DNA from: Mobilicoccus sp032100225
Lineage (GTDB): Bacteria; Actinomycetota; Actinomycetes; Actinomycetales; Dermatophilaceae
Assembly (NCBI GenBank): GCA_032100225.1
Contig: DAMDJY010000030.1
Span: 1 to 24,408, forward strand
Direction: 5' to 3'
Length of the DNA stretch: 24,408 bases
Notes under the pieces: generated by a model
Seen by the model: the letters and a program-made list of their open reading frames with translations, nothing else
Told to the model about the DNA's origin: nothing
The model's database searches: none
Shown: positions 1-10,200 of the stretch, one piece after another
Layout: each line of letters opens with the position of its first letter
How positions within the stretch are numbered: position 1 is the stretch's first letter
Position numbers and translations under genes: made by a program

Positions 1-243
1 GAACGCGCCCTGGAGATCCTCGGCGACGAGGTACCCGACCACCTGCGCACCGCCGGCGAACTGCGCCTCGAACACAAGCAGGCGAGCCTCGAAGAGCTCG
101 GCACGTTGGCCGACCCGCCCATGACCAAGGACGCCGTGGCAGGACGCATCCGCCGACTCCTGGCCATGGCCGACAAGGTCGCCGCCGATCGCGGCATCCC
201 CGGCACCGACGCCAACCTCACCGAGGACATGCTCGACAGCTGA
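1..243 (+). CDS. whiA: WhiA, sporulation/cell-division transcription regulator (3' end only)
   Basis: Only the last 80 codons are present, open at the left edge and ending in TGA. The fragment reads RLEHKQASLEELGTLADPP, then MTKDAVAGRIRRLLAMAD and a GIPGTDANL tail. This is the conserved C-terminal helix-turn-helix region of WhiA, the LAGLIDADG-plus-HTH DNA-binding protein found in nearly all Gram-positive bacteria. WhiA directly upstream of gap is standard actinobacterial order, which supports the call. It is separated from gap by 200 bases holding a small hairpin and a candidate promoter, so the two are probably transcribed separately. Confidence 0.93.
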   Translation, partial: ERALEILGDEVPDHLRTAGELRLEHKQASLEELGTLADPPMTKDAVAGRIRRLLAMADKVAADRGIPGTDANLTEDMLDS

Positions 244-265
244 CGGGCACGACACCCCGAACTTT

Positions 266-293
266 GGGCAGGCTCGGGACGTTCGTCCTGCCC
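266..293 (+). terminator. Possible whiA terminator hairpin
   Basis: A 7-bp perfect inverted repeat (GGGCAGG at 266-272 with CCTGCCC at 287-293) encloses a 14-base loop, starting 22 bases after the whiA stop. There is no T-tract. Many actinobacterial terminators lack one, but the stem is short, so this is tentative. Confidence 0.35.
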
Positions 294-341
294 ATATCAC
301 GCGGGATCGGATGTCCTGCGGGATCATCCACCCCCTGTGAG

Positions 342-370
342 TGGAAGGACCCCCGGGTATCGCCTAGGGT
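342..370 (+). promoter_or_regulatory. Candidate gap promoter
   Basis: TAGGGT at 365-370 fits the actinobacterial TANNNT -10 element. TGGAAG at 342-347 is a loose -35 element with a 17-base spacer. A start near 377 would give a leader of about 65 bases before the gap GTG. The 11-mer CTAGGGTCGAG covering the -10 recurs in the tkt-ctaB intergenic region. Assigned by eye only. Confidence 0.3.
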
Positions 371-443
371 CGAGCTGTAGCACGACGGCGCAGGCTCGGG
401 GCACATCGCATGCCGAACCCGATCGACAGGAAGGCCTCACATC

Positions 444-1445
<1,002 letters not shown>

Positions 1446-1463
1446 TCTCACACATGCCACACC

Positions 1464-1504
1464 CCGACGCCGGGCGCCCGGAACTCCCGGTCGCCCGGCG
1501 TCGG
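1464..1504 (+). terminator. Strong hairpin in the gap-pgk spacer (partial terminator or mRNA stabiliser)
   Basis: A 13-bp perfect stem (1464-1476 with 1492-1504) continues after one mismatch into a further 4-bp CCGG/CCGG stem with a 5-base loop. It starts 19 bases after the gap stop. No T-run follows. Since pgk and tpiA lie just downstream on the same strand with no clear promoter between, attenuation or 3'-end protection of gap mRNA is as likely as full termination. Confidence 0.6.
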
Positions 1505-1554
1505 CGTCGCTGCGGCGTTCCGCAGCACCGGTTCGCCTCAGTTAGGAGCAGTTC

Positions 1555-2763
1555 ATGAAGACGATCGACGATCTGATCTCGCAGGACCTCAAGGGCAAGC
1601 GCGTGCTCGTGCGCAGCGACCTCAACGTGCCGCTCGACGACGCCCGCACCATCACCGACGACGGCCGCCTGCGCGCGTCGGTTCCTACCATCAAGGCTCT
1701 GAGCGACGCCGGCGCCAAGGTCGTCGTCGTGGCCCACCTCGGTCGCCCCAAGGGTGCGCCGGAGGAGAAGTACTCCCTCAAGCCGGTCGTCGGCCGCCTG
1801 TCCGAGCTGCTCGGCAAGGACGTCGCGTTCGCCGAGGACACCGTGGGCGACTCCGCCAAGCAGGTCGTCGAGGGCATGGCCGACGGTGACGTCGCCCTCC
1901 TCGAGAACCTCCGCTTCAACGCCGGTGAGACGAGCAAGGACGAGGCCGAGCGCGGCCAGTTCGCCGACCAGCTCGCCGCGTTCGCCGACGCGTTCGTCTC
2001 CGACGGCTTCGGTGTCGTGCACCGCAAGCAGGCCTCGGTCTACGACATCGCCACGCGCCTCCCGCACTACGCCGGTGGCCTCGTCGGCTCCGAGGTCGAG
2101 GTGCTCGAGCGCCTGACCGAGAGCCCCGAGCGCCCCTACGCCGTCGTCCTCGGTGGCGCCAAGGTGGCGGACAAGCTCGCCGTCATCGAGAACCTCATGA
2201 AGGCCGCAGACCGCCTCATCATCGGTGGCGGCATGGCCTACACCTTCCTGGCGGCCCAGGGCCACGAGGTCGGCAAGAGCCTGCTCGACGCCGAGAAGAT
2301 CGACACCTGCGCGACGTTCCTCGAGAACGCCAAGGCTGCCGGCGTGGAGATCATCCTGCCCGTCGACACCGTCATCGCCCCGGAGTTCTCGGCCGACGTC
2401 GAGACCGAAGTCGTCGAGAGCACCGCGATCCCGGCCGACCAGATGGGCCTGGACATCGGCCCGAAGACGCAGGAGCTCTTCGCGAGCAAGCTCGTCGACT
2501 GCAAGACCGTGTTCTGGAACGGCCCCATGGGCGCGTTCGAGATGGCTCCCTACGCCGCGGGCACGAAGGCCGTCGCGCAGGCGCTCGTCGACGCGACCGC
2601 CCAGGGCGCCCTCACCGTCGTCGGCGGTGGCGACTCCGCCGCTGCCGTGCGTCAGCTCGGGTTCACCGACGACCAGTTCGGCCACATTTCCACCGGTGGT
2701 GGCGCCAGCCTCGAGTACCTCGAGGGCAAGACGCTGCCGGGCATCGAGATCCTCGCCGACTGA
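1555..2763 (+). CDS. pgk: Phosphoglycerate kinase
   Basis: The 402-aa product transfers the acyl phosphate of 1,3-bisphosphoglycerate to ADP, giving ATP and 3-phosphoglycerate. The N-domain substrate motif RSDLNVPL is near residues 22-29. FWNGPMGAFE and the nucleotide-binding GGGDS (residues 357-361) are present, followed by HISTGGGASLEYL near the end. Length is typical. ATG at 1555 follows the purine-rich TAGGAGCAG at 1542-1550. It lies 109 bases after gap and 55 bases before tpiA, with no hairpin before tpiA, so pgk and tpiA are probably co-transcribed. Confidence 0.97.
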   Translation: MKTIDDLISQDLKGKRVLVRSDLNVPLDDARTITDDGRLRASVPTIKALSDAGAKVVVVAHLGRPKGAPEEKYSLKPVVGRLSELLGKDVAFAEDTVGDSAKQVVEGMADGDVALLENLRFNAGETSKDEAERGQFADQLAAFADAFVSDGFGVVHRKQASVYDIATRLPHYAGGLVGSEVEVLERLTESPERPYAVVLGGAKVADKLAVIENLMKAADRLIIGGGMAYTFLAAQGHEVGKSLLDAEKIDTCATFLENAKAAGVEIILPVDTVIAPEFSADVETEVVESTAIPADQMGLDIGPKTQELFASKLVDCKTVFWNGPMGAFEMAPYAAGTKAVAQALVDATAQGALTVVGGGDSAAAVRQLGFTDDQFGHISTGGGASLEYLEGKTLPGIEILAD

Positions 2764-2818
2764 CCAGCTCGACACGCACGAGCTCTACCGAGACATCCCA
2801 GAGACGAGAGGACGCGAC

Positions 2819-3601
2819 ATGACGTCACGCACCCCCCTGATGGCGGGTAATTGGAAGATGAACCTGGACCACCTGCAGGCGACGCAGCTGGTGCAGAAGC
2901 TGGACTGGAGCCTGAAGGACGCCGGGCACGATTACGGCAAGGTCGAGGTGGCGGTGCTGCCGCCGTTCACCGACCTCCGCACCGTGCAAACCCTGGTCGA
3001 GGGCGACAAGCTCTCCATCGTCTACGGCGCGCAAGACCTGTCGCAGTACGACGAGGGTGCCTACACCGGTGACATCTCCGGTGCGTTCCTCGCCAAGCTC
3101 GGCTGCACGTACGTGACCGTGGGTCACAGCGAACGCCGCGAGGGCCACGGCGAGACCGACGAGATGCTCAACGCCAAGCTTCAGGCGGCCTACCGCCACG
3201 GCCTGACCCCGATCCTGTGCTGCGGAGAGAACCTCGAGGTCCGCAAGGCGGGCAAGCAGGTCGAGCACGTGCTCGCGCAGATCGAGGCCGACCTGGCCGG
3301 CATCCCCGTCGAGCAGGTCAAGAGCATCGTCATCGCCTATGAGCCCATCTGGGCCATCGGCACCGGCGAGGTCGCGACCCCCGAGGACGCGCAGGAAGTC
3401 TGCGGCGCGATCCGCGGCAAGCTCGCCGAGCTCTACGACCAGGCCACGGCCGACGGTGTCCGCGTGCTCTACGGCGGCTCGGTCAAGTCCTCCAACGTCG
3501 CCGAGATCATGGCCAAGGAGGACGTCGACGGCGCCCTCGTGGGCGGCGCCTCGCTCAAGCCCGAGGAGTTCGCCAAGATCTGCGGTTTCGAGACCGCCTG
3601 A
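2819..3601 (+). CDS. tpiA: Triosephosphate isomerase
   Basis: The 260-aa TIM barrel interconverts dihydroxyacetone phosphate and glyceraldehyde-3-phosphate. The active site is complete: Lys13 in GNWKMN, His103 in VGHSERR and the base Glu175 in AYEPIWAIGTG. The phosphate-binding YGGSVK and GALVGGASL motifs follow. The open frame extends far upstream, but that part is a shadow of pgk. ATG at 2819 is chosen because GAGAGG at 2806-2811 sits 7 bases upstream and MAGNWKMN then falls at the usual distance from the N-terminus. A large hairpin closes the unit downstream. Confidence 0.97.
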   Translation: MTSRTPLMAGNWKMNLDHLQATQLVQKLDWSLKDAGHDYGKVEVAVLPPFTDLRTVQTLVEGDKLSIVYGAQDLSQYDEGAYTGDISGAFLAKLGCTYVTVGHSERREGHGETDEMLNAKLQAAYRHGLTPILCCGENLEVRKAGKQVEHVLAQIEADLAGIPVEQVKSIVIAYEPIWAIGTGEVATPEDAQEVCGAIRGKLAELYDQATADGVRVLYGGSVKSSNVAEIMAKEDVDGALVGGASLKPEEFAKICGFETA

Positions 3602-3618
3602 TCCTGGCACTGCATCAC

Positions 3619-3671
3619 CCGGAACGCCCGGGTCGTCACGACAGCCCGTCGTGTCGACCCGGGCGTTCCGG
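3619..3671 (+). terminator. Very strong terminator hairpin after tpiA
   Basis: A 17-bp perfect stem (3619-3635 with 3655-3671) is separated by a single T-T mismatch from an inner 6-bp stem (3637-3642 with 3648-3653) and a 5-base AGCCC loop. It begins 17 bases after the tpiA stop. No T-tract follows, but a 23-bp stem of this kind is a credible GC-rich terminator for the gap-pgk-tpiA operon. Confidence 0.75.
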
Positions 3672-3690
3672 CGCCTGCGACCTGCTCGGT

Positions 3691-3696
3691 TACCCT
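3691..3696 (+). promoter_or_regulatory. Possible secG -10 element
   Basis: TACCCT fits TANNNT and lies between the tpiA terminator and secG, where a separate promoter would be needed. No convincing -35 element is visible upstream, and a start here gives a leader of about 70 bases. Confidence 0.22.
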
Positions 3697-3773
3697 GGAG
3701 GAGAACGACCTCGGCCGCACCGGCACCATCTGTGTCCCAGGTCCCGCATTTCCGAGAAGACAAGGCACCATTC

Positions 3774-4019
3774 GTGGACATCCTCAAGCTCGCCCTCGAG
3801 ATCATGCTGATCATCACCGGCCTGTTCCTCGTGCTGTTGATCCTCATGCACAAGGGCAAGGGCGGTGGCATGTCCGACATGTTCGGTGGCGCCATGTCGA
3901 GCACCATGGGTGGCTCGTCGGTGGCAGAGCGCAACCTCAACCGCATCACCATCGGCGTCTCCGTGGTGTGGGTCGCTTGCATCGTCGCCCTCGGTGTCGT
4001 GGTGCGATTCCAGAGCTGA
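3774..4019 (+). CDS. secG: Preprotein translocase subunit SecG
   Basis: The 81-aa protein has two membrane-spanning stretches, about residues 4-25 (ALEIMLIITGLFLVLLIL) and 57-78 (ITIGVSVVWVACIVALGVV). They are joined by the SecG signature loop HKGKGGGMSDMFGG. SecG is the small accessory subunit of the SecYEG channel and assists SecA-driven export. GTG at 3774 is chosen because it gives the normal SecG N-terminus (MDILKLALEI), with purine-rich AGAAGACAAGG upstream at 3755-3765. secG directly after tpiA is conserved in actinobacteria. Hairpins on both sides suggest a separate short transcript. Confidence 0.93.
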   Translation: MDILKLALEIMLIITGLFLVLLILMHKGKGGGMSDMFGGAMSSTMGGSSVAERNLNRITIGVSVVWVACIVALGVVVRFQS

Positions 4020-4046
4020 GAACTCCTGCCGCAGAGCAGAACACAT

Positions 4047-4076
4047 CGAGCGCGATCCCTGCGGGGGTCGCGCTCG
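4047..4076 (+). terminator. secG terminator
   Basis: A 13-bp stem (4047-4059 with 4064-4076, one T-G wobble) encloses a TGCG tetraloop, 27 bases after the secG stop. A T/G-rich tail (TGTCGTGTGTC) follows. It separates secG from the downstream biosynthetic gene. Confidence 0.75.
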
Positions 4077-4085
4077 TGTCGTGTG

Positions 4086-4115
4086 TCGGCATCGAGATGC
4101 GCCACCGGATAGGCT
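4086..4115 (+). promoter_or_regulatory. Candidate promoter of the NRPS/PKS gene
   Basis: TAGGCT at 4110-4115 fits a -10 element. TCGGCA at 4086-4091 matches TTGACA at four of six bases, with an 18-base spacer. It lies just after the secG terminator. Initiation near 4122 would leave an unusually long leader of about 160 bases. Recognised by eye only. Confidence 0.3.
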
Positions 4116-4121
4116 GTAGCG

Positions 4122-4152
4122 ACCGTTCGTCCCAGGATTCCTACCGTTCGTC
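4122..4152 (+). promoter_or_regulatory. Paired 10-bp direct repeats, possible operator
   Basis: ACCGTTCGTC occurs at 4122-4131 and again at 4143-4152, exactly 21 bases apart, which is two helical turns. Between them is the near-palindrome AGGATTCCT. The repeats lie just downstream of the candidate promoter of the NRPS/PKS gene. This geometry suits two protomers of a regulator on the same DNA face, but no regulator is encoded nearby. Confidence 0.3.
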
Positions 4153-4283
4153 GCGCTAGGGGGCTCTGTCCGCGCCGGAAGGGAAACAGTCGGTCAGGCT
4201 GCCGAAGCAGGTCTCGGGCCATGTCGCCACCTCGGCGTCGTCCGGCCGGCGCCGCGTGACACCGAGAACTCAAGGAGACCACC

Positions 4284-7200
4284 GTGTCGAGCCCTTCCGC
4301 CTCCAGCCCCTGGTTCGTCAACCCGGAACCGCGCTGGGAGGCGACCTGGCGGCTCATCGGGTTTCCGCACGGCGGCGGCGGACCGCAGGCCTTTCGGGAA
4401 TGGCCGAAGCACCTCGGTGAGGTCGTGGAGATGCTCGCGGTGCATCTGCCGGGGCGGGGGAGTCGGCTGGCCGATCCGGTCATCGACGACATAGACGACC
4501 TGGTCGAGTCGATCGTCGAGGCGATGACGCAGTGCTTCGACAAGCCCTTCGCGTTCATCGGCCACAGTGTCGGTGCCCTGGTCGCCTACGAGGTTGCCCG
4601 GCGCCTGGCCGAGCTCGGACTGCCCACCCCCATGCGGTTGTTCGCCTCCGCCCACCACGCCCCGCAGCATGCTGCGCACGCGGGCGCCGAGCCCATGTAC
4701 CTGCTCGGTGACGACGAGCTCGTCGACGTCGTGCGCACGCTGGGCCTCGTGCCCGAGGAGGCACTGGCTGACACCGAGCTGCTCTCCCTGATCCTGCCGC
4801 CGCTACGGGCCGACTTCGCCCTCTCGGAGACGTACGTCCCGCCGACCGACGCCACACCCTTGCCCTGCCCGATCACAGCCCTGGGCGGGACTGCAGACCC
4901 CTTGCTGGGGGAGGACGACCTCCGCGAGTGGAGCACCTGCACCCGTGGCGGCTTGACGGTGCGCACCTTCGACGGCGACCACTTCTACACGACGACCCGC
5001 CTGCCCGAGCTCGCTGCCTCCATCCAGGCGGACATCGCGGGCGATATCGCCGCGCTGCCGGGCTCGGTCCACGACGGGCCGCAGGCCGACTACCCGCGGG
5101 ACGCGACCCTGCACGGGCTGTTCCTCGAGCAGGCGGCACGCACTCCGGAGGCTCTCGCGCTGGTCGACGGAGACATGCGCCTGACCTTCGCCGAACTCGA
5201 CGAGGACACCGACCTGCTCGCCCGGGCCCTCCAGGCGCGCGGAGTCGGGGTCGACGACCTCGTGGGGATCTACCTCCCGACCAGCGCGGACTTCGTCTTC
5301 GGGTACCTCGGTGCGCTGAAGGCGGGCGGCGCCTACATGCCCCTCGATCTGGCGCTGCCGCCCCTCGCGCTCGCCGACGTCCTCGACATGGCGGCGCCGA
5401 AGGCCGTCGTCACCGACGAGGCCAATGTGGGTGCGCTGCCCGCCTCGTGGGTCGAGCGCGGAGCCGTGGTGGTCCTCGGGGAGGGCTGGCAGACACGGGT
5501 TCTCGCCGAAGACCCGCCCGAGTTGGACGCCGGCACCGACACCGGGGAGCGTGAGCTCCCGGGGCCCGACAGTCTGGCCTACTGCGTCATGTCCTCGGGC
5601 ACCACCGGCCGCCCCAAGGGCATGATCTGCCCCCACCGCGGGGCGGTGAACTCCTACACGTGGCGGTTCCGTCACCTGCCGTACGAGCCGGAGGAGCGCG
5701 AGGCCTCCAACGTCTTCTTCGTGTGGGAGGTGTTGCGGCCCATGCTCGCGGGGCTGCCCGCCTACGTGATCAGTGACGACGTCATCTTCGACCCGCCTCG
5801 CCTGGCCGACTACCTGCGCGAGAACGAGATCACCCGCGTCCTGTTCACGCCGTCGCTGCTCGACCAGGTGCTGTCGACGCCGGGACTGGACCTGGAATCG
5901 GCCTTCGCCCACCTGCGCGTGCTCTACCTCAACGGCGAGGTCGTCCCCACCGCGTTGCAGCAGCGCTTCACCCACCGCTTTCCGCATGTCGCGCTCGTCA
6001 ACGACTACAGCATCTCCGAGACGCACGACGTGTGCACGAGCGACCTCAGCCACCTCGACGCGCGGATCTCCCCCAAGTTCGCCCCCGCCGGGGCACCGAT
6101 GGACAACGTCCGACTCGCCCTGCTCGACGACGAGATGCGGCCCGTGCCATGGGGATTCGTCGGCGAGATCTACGTCGGTGGCGACTCCTTGGCGCGTGGC
6201 TACCTCAACCAGCCAGAGCTGACCGCCGAGCGATTCGTGCGCGATCCGCTGCGTGACGACGGATCGTTGCTGTTCCGCACCGGCGACTCCGGGCGGTTCC
6301 TCCACGACGGGCGCCTGGAGATCCACGGCCGCATCGCGTTCATGATCAAGCTGCGTGGCTATTCGATCGTGCCCGGCGCCGTCGAGACTGCTCTTCTGAC
6401 CCACCCGAGCATCGAGGCCGCCGTCGTCACGACGATGGACGACCCTGCCACCGGCCAGCCCGAACACCTCATCGCGTACGTCGTGCCCACCGAGGGCACC
6501 CTCGGCGGGGACGGGGCGAACTCGGGTGCGATGGACGAGGACGCCCTGGTGGCGGAGTTGCGTGCCCACCTTCGCGACCGGCTTCCGCACTACGCCGTGC
6601 CCTCGTACATCCTCGCGATGGAGTCGCTGCCGTTGTCGTCGACCGGCAAGCTCAACCGCCGCGCCATGCCCGACCCGCGCAAGCGCCGCAGCACCAAGGC
6701 TGCCCAGGGTGCCTTGGGTGCCGCAGACTCGCAGGGTGCTCAGGCCACCGGTCGATCGGAGGCGAACGTCGCCAGGCTCGAAGGCGTCATCACCGCGGTG
6801 TGGTCGGAGGTGCTCGGCGTCGACGATATCGATCCGCGCGACAACTTCTTCGACCTCGGCGGCCATTCTCTCTCTGCCGCAACGGTGTCCGCGCACCTGC
6901 GGCAGCAGGACCTCGACGTCTCGGTCGTCGACATCTTTCAGCACCCGACCGCCACGCTGCTCGCCCGCAGCCTCGATGCTGCGGGACACCAGGGCAAGGC
7001 CGCGACGGTCACTCGCATGCGCCACGTGAACGACGACGAGCCCATCGCGGTCGTCGGGCTGTCGTGCCGGTTCCCGGGCGCCCCTGATGCAGAGGCATTC
7101 TGGGCGAATCTGCGCGGAGGTGTGCGCGCGATCCGTGAACTCACCCCGGAGGAGCTGGCCGCCCGTGGCGTGCCCGAGGAGATCTACAACGGCCCCGACT

Positions 7201-10200
7201 ATCGCCGCATCGGAGCGATCCTCGACGATGTCGAATCGTTCGACCCGACGTTCTGGGGAGTGAGCCGCAAGGAGGCACTCCTCATGGACCCCCAACATCG
7301 GTTGTTCCTCGAATGTGCCTGGCACGCACTGGAAAACGCCGGCCACGCGCCGCGCACCGAGGACGGCTCACGCACCGGCGTCTTCGGCGGGATCTTCCTG
7401 CCCACCTACCTGCTGCACCACCTGCACGGAGGCGGGCTGCTCGACCCGCGCGACCCCATGGAGCAGCACCTCACCGAGATCGGCAACGACAAGGACTACG
7501 TCACCACCCGCGTCTCGCACCTGCTCGACCTGCAGGGCCCGAGCATCGCCATTCAGACGTCGTGCTCGACCTCCCTGGTCGCCGTCGCGACGGCCTGCCA
7601 GTCGCTGCGTGAGGGGCAGTGCGACACGGCGTTGGCGGGCGCGAGCAGCATCACGTTTCCGCAGGCGGGCTACCAGTACGCCGAGGGCCACATCAGCAGC
7701 GAGGACGGGCACGTGCGCCCGTTCGACGCCCACGCCTCCGGCACGATCCTCGGCGACGGGGTGGGCGTCGTCGTCCTCAAGCGGCTGTCGGACGCCGTGG
7801 CCGCGGGCGACAACGTCCTCGCCGTCATCACCGGCTTTGCCACCAACAACGACGGCGCGATGAAGGCCGGATACTCGGCCCCCAGCGTTGCCGGGCAGGT
7901 GCAGGTCGTCACCGCTGCACAGGAGATGGCCGGCGCCGACCCCGACACGTTCACGTACATGGAGTGCCACGGCACGGGCACGCTCGTCGGCGACCCCATC
8001 GAGGTGCGCGCCCTTACCGAGGTGTTCCGTCACTCGACCGACCGCCGCGGCTACTGCGCGATCGGCTCGGTCAAGGGCGGCATCGGGCACAGCAACATCG
8101 CCGCGGGCATGGCCGGGCTCATCAAGACCGTGCTCGCGCTGCACCACAAGGAGATCCCGCCGGTCGTTGACTACGAGACCCCCAACCCGGCCCTCGAACT
8201 CGAGACCAGCCCCTTCTACGTGGCCGACGAGCTCCGCGACTGGGAGGCCCCGGAGGGCGCTCCTCGCCGCGCCGGCATCTCGTGCTTCGGCATCGGTGGC
8301 ACCAACGCCCACCTGATCCTCGAAGAGTTCGACCCGACGGCGTCTGTCTTGACAGAGGCGTCCCACGACGCGGCGCTCGACGCTGAATCGTCCGTGGATT
8401 CGGCTACCGAGCAAGCGGATCCGGCACACCTGCTCGTCCTCTCGGCCAAGACCGAGTCGTCACTGACCGCTGCGCGAGACGACCTCGTCGCGGTGCTCGA
8501 CCGCGCAGCAAGCGCGGGGGACTCGGATGATGCGCTGGTCCTCGCCGCGGCGTCGCACACCCTCGCTGTAGGGCGTGAGGTCTACCCACACCGGCTCGCG
8601 GCAGCCGGAACCGACGCCGAGAGCCTGCGCACCGCCCTCGCCAAGGCGACCGAACACCACGCCACGTCGGCAGCGGTGACCGCCGCGAAGCGCGTCGTCT
8701 TCATGTTCCCCGGTCAGGGCTCGCAGTACCCCGCGATGGGTGCCGGGCTGTACCGCGACATCCCGGAGTTCGCTCGTCACTACGACGCGTGCGCCGACAT
8801 TCTCGCCGAGCACCACGGCATCGACCTGCGCGCCGTCGCGTTCGCGGACGCTCCTGCCGAGGGCGAGGCCGATTCGGCCGCGGCCCACACCGGCGCAGGG
8901 TCCGAGTTCACGAGGGCCTACTACGCGCAGCCGGCGTTGTTCGCCATGGAGTACGCCCTCGCGCGCACGCTCATGGACTGGGGCGTCACGCCGTCGGCCC
9001 TCGTCGGGCACAGCCTCGGCGAGTACGTGGCCGCGACGCTGGCCGGGATCGTCGATCTGCCCGACGCTCTGTCGCTCGTGCAGGCTCGCGCGCACGCCAT
9101 GGAGGAGGCCGGGCCGGGGTCGATGCTGGCCGTCAAACTCGGCGTCGAGGAGGCCCGCGCGCTCGTCACCGACGACCCCGACGTCGATGTGGCGGTGATC
9201 AATTCGCCGCGCGACGTGGTGCTCTCAGGACGTCCCGAGGCCGTCGATCGGGTGGCCGAGCGACTCACCGAGCAGGGGGTCGGGGCGCAACGGTTGCACA
9301 CGACCCGTGCGTTCCACTCGCCGATGATGGTCGACGCCGCCGCCCGCGTCGGTGCTCAGGCCGAGCAGGTCACGCTCAACCCGCCGCAGATCCCGGTGGT
9401 CTCCAACCTCACCGGCGAGTGGCTCACCGATGACCAGGCCCTCGACCCCACGTACTGGGCGCTGCACCTGCGGCGCGAGGTGCGGTTCGCCGACGACGCC
9501 GCGACCCTCCTACGTGAGGGCCCGGCGGTCTACGTCGAGCTCGGCCCCGGCCGTACGCTCAGCGGACTCGTCGGCACCATCGCCGCCGACGTCACGCCCG
9601 ACGCCGCTCCCGTTGCCGTCCCGGTGGGGCGCCACCCGCTGCGCACCGACATCGGCGACGCCTCGGTCCTCCTCGACGGACTCGGTCGGTTGTGGACCGC
9701 CGGTGTCGAGATCGACTGGACCGCCTACCACGCGACGCGTTCGCAGCGGCGAATCCCGTTGCCCGGCTACGCCTTCGCGCGCGACCGGTGCTGGCCCACC
9801 GACATGGGTGGCGGCGGGCTCCCAGGCTCTGCGTCCAGCACGGCCCCTGCCGCGGCCGACGTCAAGACGAGCCTGGATCAGTGGTTCCACCTGCCGTCGT
9901 GGCGCCGAACGCTCCCGCCCGTTCTTGCGGCGGCCGATGTGGCCGACTCGACCGACCCTGTCGCGTCCGTGGCGAGTTCGCCTGAGAACTCTGCCGACTC
10001 GGTGACCAACTGGTTGCTGCTCGTCCCGACCGAAGGAGTCGGAGCCCGACTGGGAGCGAGCCTCGCAGCGTCGCTCAGAGGACGCGGTGCAGCGGTCACC
10101 ACCGTCGAACCCGACCGGACGGGCGGCGCAGGGGACGCCGTGATGCTCGGTGCAGACGCCGATCACGCCACGGTTGCTCCGACGGCTGCCGCCTTGGAGT

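Noticed and set aside
4020..4283. Possible small gene between secG and the NRPS/PKS
   Set aside because: Short open frames here have no ribosome site, no hydrophobic or domain pattern, and overlap a terminator and promoter candidates.
4122..4283. Riboswitch in the long NRPS/PKS leader
   Set aside because: I could not recognise a conserved riboswitch core or a terminator/antiterminator pair; only scattered GC-rich pairings are visible.
2825..4558. 577-codon minus-strand frame crossing tpiA, secG and the start of the NRPS/PKS
   Set aside because: It runs antisense through three convincing genes and two strong hairpins and shows no recognisable domain.
4803..7346. 847-codon open frame on the minus strand
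   Set aside because: Antisense shadow of the TE-A-T-KS part of the NRPS/PKS; Arg/Val/Gly-rich low-complexity translation and no ribosome site. Similar antisense frames at 324-1460, 1360-2775, 10497-11837 and 13028-14542 were dropped for the same reason.
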